Source of the DNA: CAVQGF01 sp045807945 | GTDB lineage: Bacteria > Acidobacteriota > Terriglobia > Terriglobales > Acidobacteriaceae | Length of the DNA stretch: 31,886 bases | Assembly (NCBI GenBank): GCA_045807945.1 | Contig: JBJMGI010000111.1 | Location: 1 to 31,886, forward strand | Reading direction: 5' to 3' | Part shown: piece after piece, positions 1 through 7,926 of the stretch | Layout of the letters: the number at the start of each line of letters is the position of its first letter | How positions within the stretch are numbered: the stretch's first letter is position 1 | Notes under the pieces: generated by a model | Database searches by the model: none | What the model was told of the DNA's origin: nothing | The model's input: the letters and a program-made list of their open reading frames with translations, nothing else | Program-made: the position numbers and the translations under genes

Positions 1-810
1 AAGCTCGCGGCAAAAGTCACGGTCTCGCAGATGCTGGAGCGGGAGGACTTTCATAAGCGTTTCCAGGAGGAGAAGCCGATCGCGCTGCACGAGCTGCTGT
101 ATCCGCTGGCGCAGGGTTATGACTCAGTTGCGCTCGAGGCAGACGTGGAGCTCGGCGGCACCGACCAGAAATTCAACCTGCTGATGGGGCGCGAGCTGCA
201 ACGCCATTACGGGCAGCCCTCGCAGGTGGTGCTCACGATGCCTATCCTTGAGGGTCTAGACGGCGTGCAGAAGATGTCGAAGTCGTACGGGAACTACATC
301 GGCATCTACGAAAAGCCGATGGAGATGTACGGCAAAGTCATGTCCATCTCCGATGCGCTGATGTGGCGCTACTGGGAGCTGCTAACGGACACATCCTTGC
401 AGGCCATCGAGATCATGAAAAAAGCCACGCACCCGATGATGGCGAAGAAAGGACTCGCGGCGAAGATTGTCGCCGACTTCCATTCTGAGGCCGCGGCGAA
501 ACAGGCTTCCGAAGATTGGGAGAAGCAGTTCCAGAAACGCGAGACGCCGGAGACGGTGGAAGAAGTCTCGATCCCGTTCGGAGAAGTCGCGGCAAAGCCG
601 ATCTCCGATGGCGGCAGCTCGATCAAACTGGACAAAGTCCTTGTGCGCAGTGGCCTGGCCGACTCAGCCAGCGATGCGCAGCGCAAGATCAAGCAGAAAT
701 CCGTGAAGGTGGATGGCGAAGTGGTCGAGTCGCACATCATTCCCGTTGCGCGGCCGGTGGTGCTGACCATCCGCGTCGGCCGTCAGATCAAGCAGATTGC
801 ACTTAAATAA
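1..810 (+). CDS. tyrS: Tyrosyl-tRNA synthetase, C-terminal part (5' end outside window)
   Basis: Cytoplasmic class I aminoacyl-tRNA synthetase that charges tRNA-Tyr. The reading frame is open from base 1, so the N-terminal third, with the HIGH-type signature, lies outside the window; 269 residues are visible. The KMSKS ATP-binding loop is explicit at bases 271-285 and is followed by YGN. An S4 RNA-binding domain sits at the C-terminus (roughly bases 620-740: LDKVLVRSGL, then KVDGEVV). KMSKS rather than KFGKS, plus the distance from loop to S4 domain, points to the TyrZ-like branch. The TAA stop directly abuts the stop codon of the convergent gene at 811, so no intergenic terminator is present. 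The family call is very secure. Confidence 0.96.
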   Translation, partial: KLAAKVTVSQMLEREDFHKRFQEEKPIALHELLYPLAQGYDSVALEADVELGGTDQKFNLLMGRELQRHYGQPSQVVLTMPILEGLDGVQKMSKSYGNYIGIYEKPMEMYGKVMSISDALMWRYWELLTDTSLQAIEIMKKATHPMMAKKGLAAKIVADFHSEAAAKQASEDWEKQFQKRETPETVEEVSIPFGEVAAKPISDGGSSIKLDKVLVRSGLADSASDAQRKIKQKSVKVDGEVVESHIIPVARPVVLTIRVGRQIKQIALK

Positions 811-1191
811 CTATGACGCCTGCGGAAACGCGATGGTCGTCATGAGCGCGTTCGCCGCCTGACGCGAATCCAACCGCGTGTGCTGCACCACGATCGGCAA
901 GTCCGAAACGAGCACGCTGGAGTAATCGGTGTCGTGCGGGATCGGCTCCGGATCCTTGAGATCGTTAAAGCGTACGTGCTTCGTCCGTTGTGCAGGTATG
1001 GTGACCCGGTACGGCCCCGCCGGTTCCCGATCCTTAAAGAAGACAGTGATCTCGACGTGCGCGTCGGCAGCATTCGCATTGAGGATGCACGCTGTTTCGT
1101 GGCTCAACATCTCAGGTTCTGGGCCGTGGCTGTACCCCGGGATGTAGCCTTCGGCGATCGCCCAAACAGTTTGTCCAATCGTTTGTTTCAC
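811..1191 (-). CDS. Sensory rhodopsin transducer (ASRT) family protein, orphan
   Basis: A 126-residue protein matching the Anabaena sensory rhodopsin transducer family along its whole length. Visible signatures are WAIAEGYIPGYSHGPEPEM, HVEITVFF, a TKHVRFNDL segment, PIPHDTDY and PIVVQHTRLDSRQA. The start is GTG at 1189-1191, chosen because AGAGGTG lies just upstream and because the family begins close to the IGxTxWAIAEGY motif. ASRT itself is a soluble tetrameric partner of a photosensory rhodopsin, but no rhodopsin gene is in this window. From memory, comparative work has proposed that the wider superfamily binds small molecules such as sugars. It lies 14 nt after the FAD/Fe-S dehydrogenase, as third gene of an apparent sugar-acid operon, which fits that proposal. 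The family call is strong; the ligand is unknown. Confidence 0.9.
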   Translation of the reverse strand: MKQTIGQTVWAIAEGYIPGYSHGPEPEMLSHETACILNANAADAHVEITVFFKDREPAGPYRVTIPAQRTKHVRFNDLKDPEPIPHDTDYSSVLVSDLPIVVQHTRLDSRQAANALMTTIAFPQAS

Positions 1192-1205
1192 GTTTCACCT
1201 CTTTG

Positions 1206-4200
1206 TTAATCTCGCGCGCGATTCCACAAATACAATGCAACCCCAGCGGCAGCTGCGATACCGAGTGCAGCGCCAGCTTTGCGGCGAGAGGCGCGCAACT
1301 CGCGCTCACGCTTCTCCGCGACTCGCGCCTCTGGTTTGCCCGAGTCGTCCAATTCTCCACGAATAGCCATGGCGAGGACCTCGGCGGTGTGCAACGCGTG
1401 TCGATCCGTTAGCTGCTCGACCTGTTCGCGGCAACTGAAACCATCGGCGACGATCACGTCTGAATCTTTCGCATTTCGCACTTTCGGGAGCAATGTTTTT
1501 TCGCCAATGGCCACGGAGACGTCGTACTTGTCAGCCTCGAAGCCGAACGAGCCTGCCATGCCGCAGCAGCCTGAGTTCAGCAATTCGTAGTCGGCGTCCA
1601 TGCGCTTGAACAAGGCTTCATCCTGATGCGTTTTCATGATGGCTTTGTGATGGCAGTGCGCATGTACCAGCATCTTGCGTGGAAGCTGGGGCAAGTTCAA
1701 ATTGCCGGAATATTTTTCGAGGAACGCGCCGAAAGTGTCGGTGTGCTCGGCGAGTTTGCGAGCATGCGGATCGTCGGGGAAGAGGCTGTGCATCTCATCG
1801 CGCAGCACGGAAGCGCAGCTGGGCTCGAGAACTACCACTGGAGTGCCCGCTGCGATCTCCTGCCGAAGCTCTTCCAGGATGTTGCGGAGATATTTTTTCG
1901 CCTGGTCGAGCATGCCGAAGTCATAGAGGGGTCGGCCGCAACAGAGGTTCGCTCTTGGAACGTGCACGTCGAAGCCGAGCGCTTCCAATGCCTCTGTCGC
2001 TGCGCGAGCGACCTCGGGATGAAAGTGGTTGTTGAATGTGTCGGCCCAGAGGATCACTCTTTTTCCGACGCGGTGCTTTGGTTCACGCGAGAAGAACCAC
2101 GATTTGAAAGTCTGCGGCGCAAACTGCGGGATCCTGCGTTGCGGCGCAACTCCGGCGGCGAACTTTGCGACATGCGAAAGGCCCGGCGTTTGCGTTACAA
2201 AGTTCACCATCCCCGGCCAGATGGAAGCGAGGCGCGACCATTTGTCTATCAAGCCGAATGCATATGCGTGGCGCGGACGCAGGCGGCCCTCCCAATAATG
2301 CGAGAGGAACTCGGCCTTATAGGTTGCAACGTCAACGTTGACCGGGCAGTCGCCCTTGCAGCCTTTGCATGCTAAACAAAGATCGAGCGCCTCTTTCACG
2401 TTGTCGTCGTGCCACTTGGGCTCGAGTTCTTCACCCTTCAACAGCTCGAACAGAAGATGGGTGCGTCCGCGGGTGGTGTGCTTCTCTTCGTGGGTCACGA
2501 GGAAGGACGGACACATCACGTCGTCGCCGGGTTCCTGTCCAATGGTGCGGCGGCACTTGCCGACTCCCACGCAGCGCAGCGTGGCGCGACGGAAGTTGTA
2601 CTGATCGTCAGGGAATTGAAAGTGTGTCTTCGGATTCCAGCGCTTGTCTTCATTCAAAAGGCGGCGGTTCTCGTCAATGCGATACGGATGGACGACCTTA
2701 CCGGGATTCATCTTCCACTCGGGGTCCCAGAGCTGCTTGAATTCGCCGAATGCGTGGACGAGCTCAGGGCCGAACATTTTGCCGAGCATTTCCGCTTTGC
2801 TTTGCCCGTCGCCATGTTCGCCGGAGAGCGAGCCGCCGTAGGAGACCACTAAGTCCGCGGCCTCCTCGATGAAATGACGATAGTGCTCAACACCTTTTGG
2901 CGTGAACAGGTCGAAGCTGATTCGGGTGTGCACGCAGCCCATGCCGAAATGTCCATAGAGCGCGCCGATGTAGCCGAATTTTTCGTAGAGCTTGCACAGA
3001 TCGCGAAGGTAGCCACCAAGCTTTTCAGGGGCGACCGACGAATCTTCCCAACCTTCCCAGGTGACCGGCTCGCCAGGGACGAAGGCGGTCGCACCGAGTC
3101 CGGATTCGCGGATCGTCCAGATATGCCGCGCGTCGGAGTCGTCGGGATAGAGCTTGGTGGAAGGCGCACCAGGCTTGCCCTTGAGCTTCTGCATCAGCTC
3201 TTCGGCTTTGCCTTTCGATTCCTCGCGGCTCTCGCCTCCGAATTGCACCAGCAACCATCCTTTACCTTCAGGAAGAAGAGACAAATAGTTCTCGTGCAGC
3301 TTTTTCTTCTTCATGTTCTGGAAGAGAAGGTTGTCGATAGCTTCGAGGGCGATGGGCTGCGACTTCACGATCTCCGGGACGGCATCTGCGGCAACGTAGA
3401 TGTCGGAATAGCCGAGCACCAGCAATGAGCGGAACGGCGGGTCGTGCACCAGCCGGAGTTTCGCTTCTAGAACAGTGACGAGAGTTCCTTCCGAGCCAAC
3501 CAGCGCGCGAGCGAGATTAAAGCGACCGTCTGCCGCCGGAATCAGCTGGTCGAGGTTGTACCCGGAAACCCGGCGCGGAATGTCGGGATAACGTTCACGG
3601 ATAAGCCCGGCGTACTTGGTTTGGATCGAATGAATGCCACGGAAAATCTCGCCGATGCGGCCGGGCTCTTTCGCGCGCGCGAGCAATTCGTCTTGCGTCA
3701 TCCACCCCGCTTTTAAGCGGATGCCGTCATAAGTGAACACGTCGAGTTCCTCGACGTTGTCAACAGTCTTGCCCGCCATCTGCGAGTGCGTGCCGCATGA
3801 GTTGTTGCCGATCATGCCGCCGAGCGTGCACCAGGCATGAGTGGAAGGATCGGGGCCGAATGTAAGGTGGTGGGGCTTTGTGGCGGCGCGCAGGTGATCG
3901 AGCACGAGGCCGGGACGGATGCGCCCGAACTTTTCGTCGACGTTCAACTCAAGGATCTGATTCACGTACTTCGACCAGTCCATCACGACGGCAACGTTAC
4001 AAGTCTGCCCCGCGAGAGAAGTGCCGCCGCCGCGCGAGAGAACAGGCGCGCCGAACTGGCGGCAAGTCGCGATGGTGGCGAGGACATCGTCAACATTTTT
4101 CGGGATCACGACTCCTATAGGAACCTGACGATAGTTCGAACCGTCGGTGGCATAGAGCGCGCGGCTGCCGGCGTCAAAGCGGACTTCGCCCCTGACGTTC

Positions 4201-4298
4201 TTCTCTAGCGCCGCAGCGAGCGGGCGAGCGTCGCCAGACCAGACGGGAGGCGGTGGCGGTGGCTCGATGTTGATGAGGTCGGAATGTAGAGTGGCCAT
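1206..4298 (-). CDS. FAD-linked 2-hydroxyacid dehydrogenase with C-terminal Fe-S/CCG domains (YdiJ/GlcD-like)
   Basis: A 1030-residue flavoprotein combining a GlcD/DLD-type FAD oxidase with a GlcF-like electron-transfer half, the architecture of E. coli YdiJ (about 1018 aa). The FAD-binding PP loop SRGGGTSLAGQT lies near residues 88-99. A flavin-oxidase C-terminal domain carries SGEHGDGQSK. A ferredoxin-like cluster motif CLACKGCKGDCP lies in the middle, and two cysteine-rich CCG modules follow (CCGRPLYDFG and CCGMAGSFGFE). The last 25 residues form a probable membrane helix ending in charged residues, which is unusual and suggests membrane tethering near the quinone pool. The substrate is probably a D-2-hydroxyacid (lactate, glycolate or 2-hydroxyglutarate class) but cannot be fixed from sequence. 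The ATG is preceded by a strong SD that contains part of the previous gene's stop region. Confidence 0.9.
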   Translation of the reverse strand: MATLHSDLINIEPPPPPPVWSGDARPLAAALEKNVRGEVRFDAGSRALYATDGSNYRQVPIGVVIPKNVDDVLATIATCRQFGAPVLSRGGGTSLAGQTCNVAVVMDWSKYVNQILELNVDEKFGRIRPGLVLDHLRAATKPHHLTFGPDPSTHAWCTLGGMIGNNSCGTHSQMAGKTVDNVEELDVFTYDGIRLKAGWMTQDELLARAKEPGRIGEIFRGIHSIQTKYAGLIRERYPDIPRRVSGYNLDQLIPAADGRFNLARALVGSEGTLVTVLEAKLRLVHDPPFRSLLVLGYSDIYVAADAVPEIVKSQPIALEAIDNLLFQNMKKKKLHENYLSLLPEGKGWLLVQFGGESREESKGKAEELMQKLKGKPGAPSTKLYPDDSDARHIWTIRESGLGATAFVPGEPVTWEGWEDSSVAPEKLGGYLRDLCKLYEKFGYIGALYGHFGMGCVHTRISFDLFTPKGVEHYRHFIEEAADLVVSYGGSLSGEHGDGQSKAEMLGKMFGPELVHAFGEFKQLWDPEWKMNPGKVVHPYRIDENRRLLNEDKRWNPKTHFQFPDDQYNFRRATLRCVGVGKCRRTIGQEPGDDVMCPSFLVTHEEKHTTRGRTHLLFELLKGEELEPKWHDDNVKEALDLCLACKGCKGDCPVNVDVATYKAEFLSHYWEGRLRPRHAYAFGLIDKWSRLASIWPGMVNFVTQTPGLSHVAKFAAGVAPQRRIPQFAPQTFKSWFFSREPKHRVGKRVILWADTFNNHFHPEVARAATEALEALGFDVHVPRANLCCGRPLYDFGMLDQAKKYLRNILEELRQEIAAGTPVVVLEPSCASVLRDEMHSLFPDDPHARKLAEHTDTFGAFLEKYSGNLNLPQLPRKMLVHAHCHHKAIMKTHQDEALFKRMDADYELLNSGCCGMAGSFGFEADKYDVSVAIGEKTLLPKVRNAKDSDVIVADGFSCREQVEQLTDRHALHTAEVLAMAIRGELDDSGKPEARVAEKRERELRASRRKAGAALGIAAAAGVALYLWNRARD

Positions 4299-4300
4299 GC

Positions 4301-4310
4301 TCCCTCCTTA
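4301..4310 (-). promoter_or_regulatory. Strong SD embedded in the preceding stop codon
   Basis: Read on the minus strand, TAAGGAGGGAGCATG combines the TAA stop of the enolase-superfamily gene, a near-perfect Shine-Dalgarno and the ATG of the flavoprotein. This fixes the flavoprotein start at 4298 and implies that the two genes are translated from one message. Confidence 0.85.
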
Positions 4311-5411
4311 AGCCGCGTAGCGTTGCGCGTCGGCTTGCTTCAATTCGATCCCGAAACCGGGGCGGCTGAGATCGGGAACGAGGCGGCCGCGCTGCGGAAT
4401 GGCGGCGCCATCGAAGAGCATCTGCTCGATGCGTGCGTGGTCATGAAAATATTCGACATCGTATGCGGGAACGACGGCGCAGAGAGCGTGCGCGTGAATT
4501 GTCGGCGCGGTGTGAGCGGAGAGCGGCAGGCCGTGCCCTTCGCAGAGCGCTGCTGCTCGTAGAAATCCGCTGATCCCGAGGCAGCGAGTTGCGTCAGCTT
4601 GCAGAACGTCAACCGCATTGGCCTCGAGCATGCGGCGAAAATAAACGGGATCGTATCCGTACTCCCCGGCAGCGATATTCATTCCAGCGGGAGCGCGGTC
4701 GCGCATGAGGCGCAGCCCTTCGAGGTCTTGTGACGACACCGGCTCCTCAAACCAAGTGACGTTGGATTTCGCAAACTCTTCAGCGAAAAAGAGTGCCTGT
4801 TTGCGTGTGTAGCCGCCGTTAGCGTCAACGTAGAGCTGGCGCGAGTCGCCGATCGCCGCACGTGCGGCACGTACGCGCTCGGGGTCGGCTTGCGGATCAC
4901 GGCCGACCTTCATCTTCATCCGCGTGAGCCCTTGCTCGGCCCACCCTGAGAATTGTTTTTGCAGTTGCTCGATGGAGTAGGAGGTGAAGCCTCCGCTGCC
5001 GTAAGCGAGCACAGACTCGTGAGCCGCGCCGAGCAGCTTCACGCAGGGAAGATCGAGCAAACGAGATTTCAGATCCCAAAGTGCATTGTCTACAGCGCTG
5101 ATAGCAGTGGCGGCGAGACCTTGCAGTCCGATATTGCGGACCTGGCGAACCATGTCGAACCAAATGGCGGGAATGTCGAATGCGTCTTTTCCGTAAACGG
5201 ATTTCGCAAGCGCGCTCTCAATGAGCTCGCCTGCCGCAGCGTGGGAATAGGTGTAACCGATGCCCATCTTACCCCCGGCTGAAATTTGGGCGAGCACCAT
5301 GGTCGTGCTGTTCCACTCGATGGTGCCGTCGCTCTCGGGAAAGTCGGTCGGAATGGTGAAGGCATTCACACGAACGCGATCAACCGGCGCGGATGAGAAG
5401 CCAAGTCTCAT
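4308..5411 (-). CDS. Enolase-superfamily protein, mandelate racemase subgroup (probable sugar-acid dehydratase)
   Basis: A 367-residue protein with the capping domain and (beta/alpha)7-beta barrel of the MR/MLE family. The catalytic set looks complete: K166 and K168 (KMKVG), metal ligands D196 (VDANGG), E222 (WFEEP) and E250 (AAGEYG), and a D273/H300 dyad (QADATRC, SAHTAPT). The KxK plus His-Asp arrangement is that of the mandelate racemase subgroup, whose members mostly dehydrate or epimerise aldonic and aldaric acids. The specific substrate cannot be read from sequence. It is the first gene of a trio, 9 nt ahead of the flavoprotein and then the ASRT protein, suggesting conversion of a sugar acid followed by oxidation of a 2-hydroxyacid. 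GGGAGAA precedes the ATG. Confidence 0.9.
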   Translation of the reverse strand: MRLGFSSAPVDRVRVNAFTIPTDFPESDGTIEWNSTTMVLAQISAGGKMGIGYTYSHAAAGELIESALAKSVYGKDAFDIPAIWFDMVRQVRNIGLQGLAATAISAVDNALWDLKSRLLDLPCVKLLGAAHESVLAYGSGGFTSYSIEQLQKQFSGWAEQGLTRMKMKVGRDPQADPERVRAARAAIGDSRQLYVDANGGYTRKQALFFAEEFAKSNVTWFEEPVSSQDLEGLRLMRDRAPAGMNIAAGEYGYDPVYFRRMLEANAVDVLQADATRCLGISGFLRAAALCEGHGLPLSAHTAPTIHAHALCAVVPAYDVEYFHDHARIEQMLFDGAAIPQRGRLVPDLSRPGFGIELKQADAQRYAA

Positions 5412-5478
5412 TTTTCTCCCATGAATGCATGGATGCAGCGGGGCGACGCTTCGTTTGCTGGCGAACCGAATGAGCTCG

Positions 5479-5955
5479 TCATTTCATTTGATAAAAAATT
5501 CCGAGGATGGCCCCGAAGATGGCGTGCGATACGACGACCGCGAGCGGTGTGCTCACTCCGTAATGCATGGCCATGAACCCCGGAGGCTCGAGCATGCGAT
5601 GCGATTCGGGGCCGTGTTGCTCGCTAGCCATCCGCGGATGCACACCCGGCAACACGGACATGACCGCGACTAGGACGAAGAGCGCGTGCAAGGTCCCGAT
5701 GATGGCACCGCGCCACCATCCGGCGGCGCCCAGCGATTGAAAGATAAAAACGTAGATGAGCGAAAACGCCCAACCGAAGGTCAGGTGGACGATGAGTCCC
5801 CAGAGCTTAGCGCGATCGCGGTCGGGAGTGAACGCGCTGCCAAGTAGATAGGGCATGTTCATGCGCGTGAAGCCGAGGCTCTGCGTCGCGGCGCTGATTG
5901 TAGTCTCGACCAGTGTCGCAACGAATCCCCACAGCAGCCAGCTGCTCCAGTTCAT
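5479..5955 (-). CDS. Small polytopic membrane protein, function unknown
   Basis: A 158-residue hydrophobic protein with about four predicted membrane segments: a first at residues 5-25, two in the middle (around WGLIVHLTFGWAFSLIYVF and GAIIGTLHALFVLVAVMSVL) and one at the C-terminus. The loop before the last helix is rich in His and Met (HPRMASEQHGPESHRM, then MAMHYG), which could bind a metal, but that is speculative. Its ATG overlaps the stop of the GH15 gene as ATGA (5952-5955), so it is probably translationally coupled to it. I do not recognise the family. Confidence 0.75.
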   Translation of the reverse strand: MNWSSWLLWGFVATLVETTISAATQSLGFTRMNMPYLLGSAFTPDRDRAKLWGLIVHLTFGWAFSLIYVFIFQSLGAAGWWRGAIIGTLHALFVLVAVMSVLPGVHPRMASEQHGPESHRMLEPPGFMAMHYGVSTPLAVVVSHAIFGAILGIFYQMK

Positions 5956-7784
5956 GCCGCAGCCCTTCCTGAACCTTCACGGGCGGCACGCTCTTCGATG
6001 GCGAGGGCCGCGCTGATGACTCCGACGTGTGTGTAAGCCTGAGGAAAGTTCCCAAGTGCTTCGCCGGTTTCCGCCGAGACTTCCTCGGAAAACAGTCCGA
6101 GGTCGTTGTGGTATTGCAGCGCGCTCTCGAAACGCTCGCGGGCTTCCTCGAGGGTGCCTCCGCCGAGTGCAAGATGTTCAACGGCCCAGAATGCGCAGAC
6201 GCCGAACGCGCCCTCGGGTGGGTTGCGCGGGAAGCGATAGAGCAGGCCGTCTCCGGCGCGAAGCTCGCGAACGACGCGGCGATAGGTGCCGAGCATGCGT
6301 GGCGAATCCGCCGGCTCGAATCCATACCAGGAAAGTAGAAGCAAGGTTGCGTCTACGTTTTCAGTCTCGAGCACGCTTACGTAGCTGTTGAGTCGAGGAT
6401 CCCATGCGCGAGAGCCGATCTCGCGTCGGATATTTTCGCGCTCACGGCGATAGCTCTCGAGCGGCGCATTTTTGATCGCGCCCCGCTCGGCAAGCTTGAT
6501 AAGGCGGTCCAGTGCGGTCCAGCACATCAGCTTCGAGTAGGTGTTGTCGCGACGTCCGGTGCGTGGCTCCCAGATACCTTCGTCGGGCAACCGCCAGCTC
6601 CTCGCGACTTGATCAGCGAAGCCGATCAGCGCTTTCTGCATCGTGCGATCGAGTTCACCTCCATCTTCTATGTAGTGCGACACCGAATCTATGACTTCGC
6701 CATAGACATCGAGCTGAAGCTGATGGCGCGCGGCGTTACCAACGCGAACTGGGCGCGAGCCGAGATAGCCTTTCAGATAGTCCAGGATCCGCTCGCGCGG
6801 TGAATGGCCACCATAGACGTTGTACAAAACCCGGAGACGGGGCTGGGTGAGACGGGTGGCGAGCAGGAGCCAATCGAGAAAGCTTTCGGCTTCGTCTTTG
6901 TATCCGAGGCCGAGCAGCGAGCGCACGGTGAAAGAAGCGTCACGCAACCAGCAGTAGCGGTAATCCCAATTTGCCGCTCCGCCAGGGATCTCGGGAAGAG
7001 AAGTAGTCGCCGCTGCGATGATCGCGCCGGAAGGCGAATATGCGAGGAGTTTCAACGTCGACGCGCTGCGCAGGACTGCGTCGCGGTACTTGCCGCGATA
7101 GGTACAACGCTCGGCCCAGTCGTGCCACCACTGGATCGAACGTTGGATGCGCTGTCCCATTTCGTTCCCCAAAGCAGGGAGGGTTGCGGGCGCAGTCTGG
7201 GAATAGCTCAGCGAAAAATCCAGATGCTCGCCTTGTTTCAGGCGGACACGCAGATGAGCGTTATCGTCAGCGTTCGTCATCGGCGCACTCGAGCGCAGAA
7301 AAAATGCACCGCGGCCGACGTCGAAACGAAAACCAAGACGTCCACAGTCTCGAATGCGAACGGAATCTCTTCCGTAATTGGCGCGCGGCCGGAAGAGCAT
7401 CTCGATCTCGATCTCGCCGAGTGTGCATTCCACTCGGCGGATCAGTTCGTGTTCGGGCATCAGGTGGTTACGTTTGTAGGATTCGGATGCGACGGGCATC
7501 AAGTCGGTGAGAGTTGCAGATCCGTTCGCAGCGGTGAAGGTGGTCGCGAGGACATTCGACACGCCAACGTGTTCACGTTTTGTATCGGCAGCTTCGGTGG
7601 GAGCAATCGACCAGAAGCCGCCGCGATCATGGTCGAGGATGGCGGCGAAAATAGCCGGGCTGTCGAAGCGTGGCCAACAGAGCCAATCCACCGACCCAGC
7701 GCGCGAGACAAGCGCGGCCGAGCGGCAATCGCCGATGATGCCGTAGTCGGCAATTTTCGAGCGTTTGAGGGTCGCAGTAGCCAC
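5952..7784 (-). CDS. Glycoside hydrolase family 15 protein (glucoamylase/trehalase-like)
   Basis: A cytoplasmic enzyme of the bacterial GH15 type, with an N-terminal beta-sandwich and an (alpha/alpha)6 barrel. The diagnostic N-terminus IADYGIIGDCRSAALVSR and SVDWLCWPRFDSP is present. The barrel carries NWDYRYCWLRDASFT, the general acid region DEGIWEPRTG and the general base region GLFSEEVS. Substrates in this family are alpha-glucans or trehalose; the sequence does not discriminate. The open frame extends to a TTG at 7940, but residues before the conserved start region are translated from a palindromic intergenic repeat. I therefore prefer GTG at 7782-7784, giving about 610 aa. No good SD is seen for either start, so the start is uncertain. 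Confidence 0.88.
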   Translation of the reverse strand: MATATLKRSKIADYGIIGDCRSAALVSRAGSVDWLCWPRFDSPAIFAAILDHDRGGFWSIAPTEAADTKREHVGVSNVLATTFTAANGSATLTDLMPVASESYKRNHLMPEHELIRRVECTLGEIEIEMLFRPRANYGRDSVRIRDCGRLGFRFDVGRGAFFLRSSAPMTNADDNAHLRVRLKQGEHLDFSLSYSQTAPATLPALGNEMGQRIQRSIQWWHDWAERCTYRGKYRDAVLRSASTLKLLAYSPSGAIIAAATTSLPEIPGGAANWDYRYCWLRDASFTVRSLLGLGYKDEAESFLDWLLLATRLTQPRLRVLYNVYGGHSPRERILDYLKGYLGSRPVRVGNAARHQLQLDVYGEVIDSVSHYIEDGGELDRTMQKALIGFADQVARSWRLPDEGIWEPRTGRRDNTYSKLMCWTALDRLIKLAERGAIKNAPLESYRRERENIRREIGSRAWDPRLNSYVSVLETENVDATLLLLSWYGFEPADSPRMLGTYRRVVRELRAGDGLLYRFPRNPPEGAFGVCAFWAVEHLALGGGTLEEARERFESALQYHNDLGLFSEEVSAETGEALGNFPQAYTHVGVISAALAIEERAAREGSGRAAA

Positions 7785-7840
7785 TTTGAGAGTAGATGGC
7801 TGGCCCGCGGCTGCACGATGCCTCGGCGGGCCTCGAATCC

Positions 7841-7897
7841 CACGCCGGAGTTGCCACCCAGCGGCTAAAGCCGTTCTTACACGCAGAGTTTCCCACC
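7841..7897. repeat. REP-like intergenic mosaic: palindrome between two similar 18-mers
   Basis: Between the flavoprotein stop (7927) and the GH15 start lies a near-palindrome CGGCTAAAGCCG (7862-7873). It is flanked by two related 18-nt direct repeats, CACGCCGGAGTTGCCACC (7841-7858) and CACGCAGAGTTTCCCACC (7880-7897), which match at 13 of 18 positions. Extragenic elements with a GGCTAAAGCC core are, to my recollection, abundant in acidobacterial genomes. Only one copy is in this window, so dispersal is inferred. It may form an mRNA hairpin between the two genes. Confidence 0.5.
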
Positions 7898-7926
7898 TGA
7901 AGGCATGGGCTGACGCAAACAACAAC

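Noticed and set aside
811..1191. Evidence for a photosensory rhodopsin system
   Set aside because: No seven-helix retinal protein with a Schiff-base lysine is encoded in the window. The ASRT-family protein alone does not imply phototaxis.
1626..2375. Plus-strand open frame of 249 codons opposite the FAD/Fe-S dehydrogenase
   Set aside because: It lies wholly within a strongly supported gene on the other strand and shows no domain or RBS.
6804..7868. Long plus-strand open frame (354 codons) opposite the GH15 gene
   Set aside because: It is antisense to a gene with clear family motifs, has no recognisable domain, and its translation looks like a GC-rich shadow.
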